DNA from: Undaria pinnatifida
Taxonomy: Eukaryota > Sar > Phaeophyceae > Laminariales > Alariaceae
DNA length: 64,000 nt
Direction of reading: 5' to 3'
Assembly (NCBI GenBank): GCA_012845835.1
Contig: JABAKD010000011.1
Coordinates: forward strand, 4,262,697 to 4,326,696
Of the stretch, positions 36,301 through 48,300 are shown piece by piece; position 1 is the stretch's first letter; each line of letters opens with the position of its first letter. The notes under the pieces were generated by a model, which did no database searches, was not told the origin of the DNA, and was given only the letters and a program-made list of their open reading frames with translations. The translations under genes and the position numbers were made by a program.

Positions 36301-39300
36301 GGCTGAGGTTGCATCGCATTTTGGCTCAAGTTGCACCGCATTCAGCTAATTTTTTACCGCATCTAGTTAGGTGACCTCCGCACCAAAACCTGTCGGTTTG
36401 GCGGCGCGATCTTGCCCCTTGACAGGTAGCCCTCAAGGAACTCCCCCCGCTAAAACCAATATATCGTGTGCCTCGGAGGTGAAAACTAATCTATGTCTTG
36501 AAGTAATTATTAAACCATACATCTGTGTTTCCCTCCTTGGCCATCTCCTTCGACACGGCAGGGTCGACATCGACCTGCGCGCTAAAACTGCAAGGGAAAA
36601 CTAAACATATGACGACCAACCATAACAACACGCTACCATGGGACGTATGATATGTACGTGTAGCAGCTACCATAACAGCAACTTGCTGTTGTTGATGATG
36701 TTCATGCTGACAACATCCATCGTAGTAGGAGTCATATGTATTCCAAAGACAGTAAATTGCATGTATGCCGATACCCGGCACGATGGTGCGTCTAAAGAGG
36801 CGTTTTGATAGACAACCGTCAAGGAGCTCCTCGCATTAAAACTAGTACATTTAGACGCTTCCTGCCATATCATAGGGGTAGCACTTTGTTGGCCGAACTG
36901 TTTTACGCTGGTTATATAGCACTACCCACTGAGCTACTTAAGTCATGTGACTTGAAGTAGCTCAGTAGGTAGTGCTATATAACCAACGAACAATCAATCA
37001 CTGATTCTCACTGACTTTGTAACGGGGATCTCGGGGGCTCTCCCCTATGTTGTGAGGCTTAGTTTGGGTAAGCTATTGGCTATCCTTTTGCAAGTGGTCA
37101 AACGGACTAATGCCCCGCTTCGAGGGCGATGCAGATGGTATGCGACCGCTTCTACACGCGTTGAAGCTCAATGGCTCAGGTTGCACCGCATCTGGCGCAA
37201 GTTACACCGCATTTTGTTCAAGTTTCGCCGCATTTGGTTCAAGTTACACCGCATTTGAATCAGGTTGCACCGCATCTGGGTCAGGCTGCACCGCATTTGG
37301 TGCAGGTTGCATTGCCGCACTCATTTGTGTAACCGTAACCTCCGAGCTCACTCTTCTCCTCTAAAATAATCGCGGACAATGCATGCAGGTAGTTTTTGAC
37401 CGCTTTGATGCGCGCGGCTCGGGGAGCATATCGGTGGCTGAGGCACGCGCCGCCCTCATTTACATGGGTCGCGACGTCACGGGAGAGGCCTGCGCCTCGT
37501 GGCTAGCGGACAAGGAGAGACGCGACGGCGGCGGCATACCGTTCGTAGACTTCGCGATAGCGTGAGTGCTAACACAGAAAATAGGGAGGGCAGGCGGTGG
37601 TGCGGGGGTGTCGTCAAGAGTTTCGAATCCGTCCTCTCCCGTGGCCCGGATAATGTCTGACTAGTCGGCGAAAAGCCGAGCTGCCGCTGTTGCTGCTTGC
37701 GATTCTGGAGCTGGCGTCGGTTGGCAACGACGCTGCAAAGTACGCCTCCCACTTCGTGAGCCACAAGCAGTAGACCACCGGGGTACCACTGCCCTATATT
37801 TTTTTACCGGCTTTGTTCTGGCTGTAAACGAAATGGTGGTCGAGTTAGATGATGATGTTGCTCGGGGGCGGAGAACCTTAACTCCGCGCAAGGGGATGAT
37901 ATCATGTAGTGTGCAGATGGTAAGGCGTCCACGAGGCAGTTACATAGTGTCCCCGTTGCTGCCTCTGGAAGTGGACTCTTTACTGATTCGAAGCTGTCAC
38001 CCCTATGCAAGAAAAGTACGCACAAGGTACCGGACCCCGCTTCACAAGTGGTTCTTAGACGGATGCAGCTCCACCCTTCATGCCACTCGCCTTATGGAGC
38101 TCCGGGCTTGGTGCACGCGATGTCTTCCTGGTCGGTGAACACCCGACGCGCACCGTCCCGGAATTTTTGGGGATGCGAGGGTCTATGGTCATACAACTAC
38201 GGCTACGCACGCATGAAATGCGTACACCACCACCCCCGATCGCTCCGAATGTAGGAAAAACGTAATAAAAAACGTCATGTGCCCCCAAATGTTGGGGGTG
38301 TCTCTATCAGGAGGAGAGTGGGAACGACGTTCCGTCCCGAAAGAGATGCGTGGTCAACGGTGAAATGACTAAGGCAAGCAAAAAATGAGTAAACCCCCCG
38401 CGCCCCCTCCAACGATGACTACCCCCACCCCACTCCCGCTCCGCCTCGAAAGGGACGCATGGTTAATGGTCAAAGGACTATGGCAAGCAAAAAATGAGCC
38501 CCCCCCAACCGTCGCCCCACCCCTCGCCCCGGCCCACGGCGCCAACTGAATACATTAGGTACTCCGCGCTTTTCGCCGACGAGGATCCGGACGTCGATCT
38601 CGGCGAACAGCGGCTTCCCACAAGCAGGAGGGACGGCGTGTCAATCACCGAGTCCGGTCACGTAAAACTGAGGCAGAAGGCGGCGGCGCGCGGCGGCGGT
38701 CGCGACGTCGCAGGTGGGACAGGCGGTGGCACTGGCAGCCGGCCCGGGCAGTCTAATGACAATGGAGGGAGGGGTGACATGTGGGCGAGGGGAACGGGGT
38801 TCGAGGGGGAAGAGAACGATGGAGGGGAGGAGGAGGAGGAGGAGGAGCAGGAGGAGGAGGAGGGGGGTGGTGGGGGAGGGTTCAGATCCGGGCGCAGATC
38901 ACCAGGGTCTGGAAGGATGAAGGTGGGCGCGCATTAGGCAGGGTGCTTCTAGCGCACGGCAGAAATGCCGTGCTCGTACAGTGGAAACCTCTATGGTACC
39001 GGTTCTGTAGTGCCGATTGCCCCATATATTGCCGGTGAAATCGCTTGGCCCATGTGGGAGCAACCAGTGGTAGCGGTATGCAGTACCGTTCTGGTTTGCC
39101 GCTGTTGTGCCGGTAGCTCTGGCTGGCACACACCGACACACCATGGCGGGACTGCTACTACCGTACATCATGTAAATAGACAAAAAAAATACATGTTTCG
39201 AGCTTATTAGTTGTCCTATTGGTCGAACGTTTGAAAGGAGCCATCCGATTGGCCGTATTGCCATGTCTACTTTCGCACTATACTGCAGAACGGCCCTGCT

Positions 39301-42300
39301 ACGGGAATATGATTTGATGTAAGACACAGGGAGAGAGTTTCGTGCCCGTAGCTTTCTGGTTGGTGGAAACATTTAAAAGGGATAATTGGATTGTTCAACA
39401 AACGTTGGTTGTCGAGTGACGTCATCCACGGGGGGGAGGGTCATGCTCGGTGACCTTTTTTTTCCTCTCTGGCCCGTGGATGAAGACTTGCTACTACTTT
39501 CCAGGTACATTTCCAAGGATTAAAGATGCCAGGTAGTCGACGGCGCCCGAACAGTCCTTTTTCTACACCTCACATGAAAAATGGTCAGAATGGAGAACTA
39601 ACCGGAGCGCTGTGATCGAAGGACAATTTTTTAGAAGATAACAAGCTTTTTGTTCAATTTTGTTCGTTTTTAATCACTTGGTTTTAGATACCCCCCCCTG
39701 TCCCGCGGCAGGGGGGGGTCTCTAAAACCAAGTGATGAAAAAATGGAAAAAACTGAAACGGAATTTTTGTTTTCTTCCAAATCGTCCATGCGATCACAGC
39801 GCTCCGGTTAGTTTTCCCTTCTGACCCTTTTTTGATGCGAGGTGTATGCTATCCCAATTGCCGGGCACCCTGTAACAGAGGTAGTAGATACTCAGAAAGC
39901 TAGAGAGATTCATCGAAAAATTACCTGTGGAGGGCAATTGGCGTACCGTTCTCGGCTACTAACTTTCAGCACTTTCGTGTTGGTGCGAGACGAGTGTCTG
40001 CGCCGACAGTGGTTTTTTGCGGTGGTTTACAGCCGGCAGGGACAGCGCCGTAAGGTTAATAGCAACTACAGGTATATGCACAGAGACAAGAGTCTGTCTG
40101 ATGTTTTTTAACCAACAGCTTACGACTCTGAACAGCCTGAAAATTAACGCCCAAGGTACTGCCGCACCGCACCGCACCGCACCACACCACACCACACCAA
40201 ACACGATCATGCGCGGTACAGACACCCCGAGATGAACCGCAAGGTGGCAACGACGGCGATGATTTTCTGGCCGAATCCGCGAAGGCCGACCGTGACGGCC
40301 AGGCGTTCAAGGCCCTTCGATCGGTGAAAAAATTGGCAGAGGTGAAGCGCGTGTTCGACCGCTTTGCCGTGGATGGCATGCTCACGGCTTACGAGGCGCT
40401 GCAAGCGCTCACGGAGGCGGGTTGCACCGCGCCGAGGACACACGCCGGGCGATATCTCCGATCCCGGCGTTTTTTCGGCCTGCGCAGAGAGGTGAGGCGT
40501 CGTGTTACGGGAGAAACACTACTATTTGTAGTAATCAGAACCAAAAATATTGAGTAAAAAATGGGTAACATGCGTTTTGTTTTGTTTTTAAGACCAAAGC
40601 TACGACGGAGGGGTCACTTTTAGTGTGTGTGTGGATTTTTTAGTAGCTCGGGGCCACTCGCGCGAGTGGCCCACCTGTTCCTTCAGCGGTCTTGAGCTTT
40701 CGCTGCTGTTTTGTTCTTGTTGCTGTATGAATCCGTAACGGAATGTTTATCATAGCTACTGCGGTGCGCCAAGCAACATCGTCAAAGTGTTGTCGTCGGT
40801 GAGGAACAGAGTCAGTCGCTCGTGCGAGTGGCTCAAATCCGGCTGTGAAAAAGGGGATATCCTCCCCCCTGCCGTAGATCATATTGTGCGGGGTGGAGAA
40901 CCCTAACTCCGCACAAGGGGAATGGTCGCATCACGTAGTGTGAACATGGTAAGGCACACACGAGGCAGTTTCATAGTAGTACCCATTGCTGTCTCCGGAG
41001 TGGCCACACCAGATCACAAAGTAACTCATTGGCGCTGTCATCTGCAAGCAAGAAAGTAGGCACAAGGTGCCGAAGTCCATCTTACGAGCGGTTCTTGGTA
41101 GGATGAAATTCACCCTTCACGCGACTCGCCGAAACACCTCACGGCGCTTCGCGCTTGGTGCAAGCAGTGTCTGCCTGGTTGGTGAAAACCCGAGGTCCTC
41201 CGTCCCGGCAAGGTAGGCATGCGAGGGTCTATGGTCATACGACTACGGCCATGCACAGAGTACACCCACACCCACCCCAACCGTAGCCTTGGTGATTATC
41301 GTGAGGTAGGACGGCATACCACTACGGTAGAGGTTCAGCAGTAGGATTTGCCTTCTGAGACTCCTCGCGTGAGGATCTCTACACCTCCACCACCACCCAA
41401 AACACCGATTTCGAGAAAAAAGGAAAGAGCAAAACCTGACAAACTATCCCATGGATGGCCTCGGTACACAAAAAACAAAAGTAGTCGTCTTTTGCAAAAA
41501 AACAACAACAATAAACGACATTCCGACTGATTTTTCGGGATAATGCCTTTACAACTGGATACCCTTTTTGGGGGGAAAAAATTACTTCAAGTTAATATAG
41601 GGAGGGGTTTTGGGGCTCTGAAGGGGGTTAAGGGGCCATTCTCCGTCATTCAGATGTTTTTGCCGGGCTTTTCATGGGGATTACAGATCACTTCTCGCGG
41701 GGGTCGGATCGTGTCAGGGTGACCCGACCCCGAACCGACGCGCGCTGCAATAGAGGTAGTACTTGCGGCTGAAATGTTTTCTGAACGTCGGAGCTCCTTG
41801 ACCCAAAATACTAGGAACGTCGTTCCTGTTTGGGCAAGGTGAATATCGTTTTGTACCCAGGCCATGAGATTTTCGGTCGGGGTGCGCTTTTTTTCTACTC
41901 TTAAGATACGTTTTTGGGTTCAGAAAGGTATGAAGCTCCTCCAGTGAGGAGAAGTACTGAGAAAAAAAAAGCGTTTTTTTCTACTCTTTAAATACGTTTT
42001 TGGATTACGAAAGGTGTGAAGCTTCTCCAGTCAATAGGAGTGTTGAGAAAAAAACGTTATTTTCTACTCTTAAGACACGTTTTTGGGTTAAGAAAGGTAT
42101 GAAGCTCTTCCAACGAGGAAGAATATCAAGAAAAAATATTTTTTTCTTTTCTTAAGACGCGTTTGTGGGTTAAGAAAGGTATGAAGCTCCTCCAGTGAGG
42201 AGGATTATTTAAAAAAAAATGTTTTTTTCCACTCTTAACATACATTTTTGGGTTGAGGAAGGTATGAATCTTCTCCAGTGAGGAGGATTATCAAGAAAAC

Positions 42301-45300
42301 TTTTTTTCTACTCTTGCTTTTGGGTTAAGAAAGGCATGAAGCTCCTCCAGTGAGAAGGAGTGTTGAGAACAAGCGTTTTTTCTACTCTTAAATATGTTTT
42401 TGGGTTAAGAAAGGTGTGAATCTCCTCTAGTGAGGAGGATTATTAAGAAGAATAACTTTTTTTTTACTCTTAAAATACGTTTTTTGGTCAAGAAAGGTAT
42501 GAAGCTCCTCCAGTGAGGAGGAGTATTGAGAAAAAAACGTTTTTTTCTACTCTTTAAACACGTTTTTTGGTTAAGAAAGGTATGAAGCTTCTCCAGTGAG
42601 GAGGAGTATTGAGAAAAAAACGTTTTTTTCTACTCTTTAAACACGTTTTTGGGTTGAGAAAGGTATGAAGCTCCTCCAGTAGTTAAGAGGAATATTAAGA
42701 AAAAAAACGTTTTTTTTCTACTCTTGAAATACGTTTTTGGGTTGAGAAAGGTATGAAGCTCCTCCAGTGAGGAGGATAGTTACGAAAAAAAAAACGGTGG
42801 ATCTTCACCGTAGCATGCGTCGACCCCGTGTTTTTGTTGTTGTTGAAAGCTTCCTGACCAGATGATCCATCCATCCAATCCATCCATCCATCCATCCATC
42901 CATCCATCCATCCATCCATCCATCCATCCATCCATCCATCCATCCATCCATCCATCCATCCATCCATCCATCCATCCATCCATCCATCCATCCATCCATC
43001 CATCCATCCATCCATCCATCCATCCATCCATCCATCCATCCATCCATCCATCCATCCATCCATCCATCCATCCATCCATCCATCCATCCATCCATCCATC
43101 CATCCATCCATCCATCCATCCATCCATCCATCCATCCATCCATCCATCCATCCATCCATCCATCCATCCATCCATCCATCCATCCATCCATCCATCCATC
43201 CATCCATCCATCCATCCATCCATCCATCCACCCATCCATGTTACATATACATATATATATACCTCCAGGTGACTTTCTTCGAGTTCCTGCGATCGATGGC
43301 GGCCCTCGGTGTCCACGATTCCGGCGCACACGTTGCGGGCTTTGCTCCCTCGTCAATGGGTGCAGCATACAGGGGGCCGGGATTTAACGCCTCACGCAGC
43401 TCCCCATACCGCCGAAGACGCAGAAGACACGGCCGCCACACCGACACCGATAGTCGCGGTGCCAACCGCAGCCACCATGGCCGCAACCGGCGGTCCGCAA
43501 GCAGCGGTACCTCCCGAACGGACTTCGACGACGACGACGACGACGACGAGGACGACGACACAAGCTGTGGCGGCGACGGTACCAGCAGCAGCTCTTTCTC
43601 CGACACAGATAGTCGAGGTAGGCGGCCCACTCACCGAGGAGATGAGAGAAGGGCAGGCGGAATGAAGCGAGGACGGTCGGCGGGTGGTGGCGGCGGTGGT
43701 AGCGGGAGTGGGGCGAGAAGGGGCAGCAGCTTTAGGTCGCCGAAGACGAGGAGGGGCGAAGGGGGGGGGCGGCCGTCTTCTGCTTCTTCTCGAAGGACAA
43801 TCGCACGCGGTGGGAGAGCCAGACGGTCAAGATCTCGCGAAGACTCGGATGAGGAGGAAGACAGGGAAGCGTCCACGAGAGAAGAAAGAAGAAGGAGCAG
43901 GTATCGGCGGGAAATAATAGCGAGCAGGAGTCGCGAACCAAATCGAAAGAACGCTTCCTCCTTTAGGTGCGGGGATTTTTTAATAAGGACAGTTTACGTT
44001 TACTCACTAAGTGTGTGACGGCGCACAACAGACAGACCGTCTCGGCTGTAGGAGGCCGTCCGTAGCGATTTCGCTCTTACGTTGTTAACTGCTACGAGGT
44101 ATATGGTATACCACTAGTTACCGCCTTATGTAGAGCTTAACCAGTCGTACAAGCGCACGAGGGTATCCGGTACTGCTGCTGAATCATACATACCTGGTGT
44201 GTTGGTCCGTGCGGGAGCCTTACCACGACAAGGATTGTACTTTTTTCATCAAATAGTTTCTGACTATCGAGGAGCTCCACAACATCTTTGGATCCGATGT
44301 GCTTTCACGACATAATTAGCTGGGTACCTAGCCAATGGGATAGTGCATCAGGTTTAACTTAAAGTACGCTTACAATATAATTTGTTACATACGAAGCCCA
44401 TGGAATGGTGTATCGGGTTCAATTTACAATACATTTATGATGTAATTTTGTCAGATCATAGCCCATGGGATGACGTATCGAGCTTATCTTTAAAGAAAAA
44501 ACGAAACAGAAAAAAAACGTATTGGGCGCCAAAATGTTGGAGGTGTCTCTACCTGGAGTAGAAACGATGCCCCGCCTCGAAAGAGATGCGTAATCAACGG
44601 TCAAAAGACTAAGGCAAGACAAAAAAAGCACGCCCCCCCCCCCTCTCAAGTGGTTTTTAGTAGGATGCAGCTCACTTTTCATGCGAGTCGCAGATCACCT
44701 CACGACGCTTCGCGCTTGGTGTACGTGACGCCTGCCTCGTCGGTGAAAACCCATCGTGCTGCGTCCCCCCATTGCCGGGATCCGATGGTCTATGGGTTAT
44801 TGTACTACGGACTATGCATCCAATGAGTCCCTCCTCCATCCCTCCTTACCATAGCCTTGTTCGTAAAATGTGAATATTGGAGGGAACCATGCGCATTGGT
44901 AATGGGACTGCGTGGCTTCCGTGGCCCCGATTCACCCGTTGTGATAACGAGGTCCCTTTAACCGGTGTGATGACCAACGCTACGCCCATGCACATAGCGT
45001 AATAATTCGATGACTACTCGTCCTCCCTTCCCCCCACCCCCCCCCTCGCGCCCCGCAACCCCTCTCTCCTCGTGTCCAACACCGGAACAGGTCGCGCAGA
45101 CGTGGGTATGGTGGGACAACGTCCGAGAGCGCTTCCATCGGCGACAGCGGCTCTGGCGAGAATGAGGAATCGGTTAACCACCGTAACACTCGCCGAAGCA
45201 GGGGAGGTCGACGCCAGGAGGGGAGCGGGTCTGATAGAGACAGAAACCGTTGGGACAGGGATAGGGACCGCAATCACGAGGGTGGTAAGAACTCTCGCGA

Positions 45301-48300
45301 GCGGAGACATGGGGGAGGTCGGAGGAGCGGCGACGAGGAAGGCAGGAGCCGCGACCAACGCCGGGACCGAGATCGAGACCGCGATCGAGATCGAGATAGA
45401 GATCGTGATCGCGATCGTGATCGTCGCGGAGATCGGGACAATGACCGTTCAAACGCCCGAGATCACGAAAGACCGTCCGGCAGACAGAGGCGGCGCAGTA
45501 GCGTCGGGGAAGAGAGGGAAGGCTCCGCCAACGATAGATGGTCGCGCCGTGATGATGACTCGGACGAAACGCGTCAAGACGGTCGGGGGACGTTGGGAGG
45601 TCGGGATGGGTCGGCTGCGGTACTTAGGAAGGGGGAGAGGGTGGAGGCGAGGTATCGGGGTAGGGGCACAAAATTCTACAAGGGGAAAGTGACTAGAATA
45701 AATTCGGATGGCACCCTTGACATCGACTACGACGACGGCGAGAAAGAGGTGGGGATAACGGCAGAGCACGTGAGATCGTTAGAGTCACCGCAATCCGACG
45801 GTGATGGGAGGGGAGGGGGCAGGAGAAGCCGCGATAATAAGTTGTCGAGGGGGGATGCCGTCGAAGCACGCTACCGCAGCAAGGGCACCAAGTTTTACAA
45901 GGGGAAAATAAGCCGCGTGAACGCTGATGGTACCTTCGACATCGCGTACGACGACGGCGAGCGGGAGATCGGGATGGCCGAGGAGCATGTCCGTTCGTTG
46001 GAAAAATCCGAGAGGGACGGGGGGGGTGACCGTAACGCAGGAAGAGGTGATCGTTCGGAGGGTCGTGGAGGAGGAGGCCAAAACCGCTCCCCGCCGCGGG
46101 AAGGAGACAGGGTGGAAGGAAACTACCGAGGACGAGGGAAATATTACAAGGGCCGAATAGCACGCGTTAACTTGGACGGCACGTTCAACATCGACTACGA
46201 TGACGGGGAGAAGGAGCGCGGTGTATCGGAGGCTAATGTCTGCTCGGTGGGAGGAGAAGCAGCCTCCGAATCTCGAACAAACGGGAGGGGGAACAGAAAG
46301 ACCGGCGCTCTTCAGAGGGGTGATAGAGTCGAGGCCAGGTATCGAGGACGTGGTACGAAGTTCTACAAAGGAAAAATTAAAAGGGTGAACTCGGACGAGA
46401 CGTTTGACATTGACTACGACGATGGAGAGAAAGAGCTCGGCATTGCTGCGGAGCACGTCGTGTCGCTGGAGCAGCCGACCACCGGCGGCGGGGGTGGCGG
46501 TGGTGGTCGCAACGGCAGGGGGGGGAGGGACGACCGCTCCGACACACTCCAGGAGGGAGATAAGGTGGAGGGGAACTATCGCGGCCGGGGCCGCTTCTAC
46601 AAAGGAACAATCAGCCGTGTCAACCTGGACGGTACTTTCAACATTGACTACGACGACGGAGAAAAAGAGCGTGGAATAGCCGACGACATGATACGCAAAG
46701 AAAGGGGCGGGTCCGGCCGGGATAATGCATCTCGTGCTAAGCTGCAGAGGGGCTACAGGGTCGAGGCTAGGTACCGAGGGAAGGGGACAAAATTTTACAA
46801 GGGTAAGATAGCCCGGGTGAACTCGGATGGGACCTTCGACGTTGACTACGACGACGGCGAAAAGGAAATTGGCATAGCCGAGGAGCACGTCGTGTCCCTC
46901 GAGCCAAAATCTGAGAAGCCTATAGGCCGCGCGATATTGACGAGGGGGGACAGGGTCGAGGCTAGATATCGGGGGCGCGGGACTAAGTTCTACAAGGGGA
47001 AGATAGCCCGAGTTAACTCGGACGGTACGTTTGACATTAACTACGATGACGGCGAGAAAGAGCTAGGGATAGCGGAGGAGCATGTCACGTCGCTGGAATC
47101 ATCAGGTGCGAGAGGTGGCGGCGACGGCGGCAGCGGGGCATGGGACAGAAGAGATAGAGGAGGAAACAACAATCTCGGGCAAGGAGATAGGGTGGAGGCG
47201 AGGTACCGCGGGAGGGGGACAAAGTTCTACAAGGGTAAGATTGTCCGGGTTAACTCGAACGACACTTTCGACATCGCGTACGACGACGGAGAAAAGGAGA
47301 TCGGCATCGCAGAAGAGCACGTTCGGTCTTTGGAGACCGCCGGGCGCGCCGGGCGCGCGGTGAGCACCAGCAGAGCACCAACTTTATCGGAAGGAGATAA
47401 AGTGGAGGCCAATTTCCGAAGGCGGGGAAGGTTTTTCACCGGACGGATTAGTAGGGTTAACCTTGACGGCACTTTCAACGTCGACTATGACGACGGCGAA
47501 AAAGAGCGAGGGATCACCGACGATCTAATCCGGCCTTTACTCGATCGAGGGGGAGCCGGAGGCGGCAGGGGGGAAGGGGGGAGGGGGGGAGTACGAGGCG
47601 GTGGTGGGCGCCTGCAGGAAGGCGACAAGGTGGAAGCAAGGTATCGAGGCCGCGGCACAAAGTTCTACAAGGGGACCATCGTTCGGGTTAACTCCGACGC
47701 TACTTTCGACATTGACTACGACGACGGCGAAAAAGAGCGTGGAATCGCCGAAGAGCACGTAAGAGCTGTCGACGGAGATCGGAGTAGCATAGGGCGTGGC
47801 GGAGGAGGACGCGGGCATGATGCTGGCGCGGGGCTAGTGGAAGAAGGAGACAAGGTAGAGGCTAACTATCGCGGTCGCGGGCGGTACTACAAGGGCCGGG
47901 TACGACGCGTCAATCGTGACGGCACGTACGATATTGATTACGACGACGGAGAGAAAGAAAGAGGCGTGCCGACCGACATGGTCCGAGCAACCAACGAAGC
48001 CGGAAAACCCGACCGGGGGGCACACTCAGGAGGGGGTTCCAGCCGCTTGCTCAAGGGAGACACGGTCGAGGCTAGATATCGAGGAAGAGGAACCAAGTTT
48101 TATAAAGGGAGAATCGTCAGGGTTAACTCGGACGACACGTTCGACATAGACTACGACGACGGGGAAAAGGAACGAGGGATTGCCGAAGAGCACGTCAGGC
48201 CTCTCGGTGATTCGCGGGTGTCGGCTCACGATCGGGATGGCACACGAAACAATTCTACCATCATAGAGGGGGATAAAGTCGAGGCTAACTACCGAGGAAG

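Larger units (their letters stand above)
36249..37388 (+). other. Intron 12
   Basis: Contains a near-perfect palindrome (36910-36985) and two arrays built on TTGCACCGCATTTGG (36297-36370 and 37165-37320). Acceptor ATGCAG. Confidence 0.65.
37562..38558 (+). other. Intron 13
   Basis: Largely an inverted R400 copy (37866-38230), then inverted R130 copies (38266-38390 and a fragment 38440-38495). Acceptor ATTAG. Confidence 0.7.
40492..43268 (+). other. Intron 15
   Basis: Contains an inverted R400 (40895-41272), a MITE-A expanded by an internal minisatellite (41737-42821) and a CATC microsatellite (42862-43240). The acceptor CTCCAG follows 28 bp after the microsatellite. Confidence 0.75.
43967..45090 (+). 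other. Intron 16
   Basis: Contains a three-unit array of about 66 bp (44306-44475; CATAAT, CCCATGG and GTATCGGG motifs), an inverted R130 (44485-44625) and an inverted R400 fragment (44640-44830). Acceptor GGAACAG. Confidence 0.7.

Noticed and set aside
42695-43368. Long overlapping frames on both strands reading WMDG or SIHP repeats
   Set aside because: They come only from the CATC tetranucleotide array; no start, splice or composition evidence for a protein.
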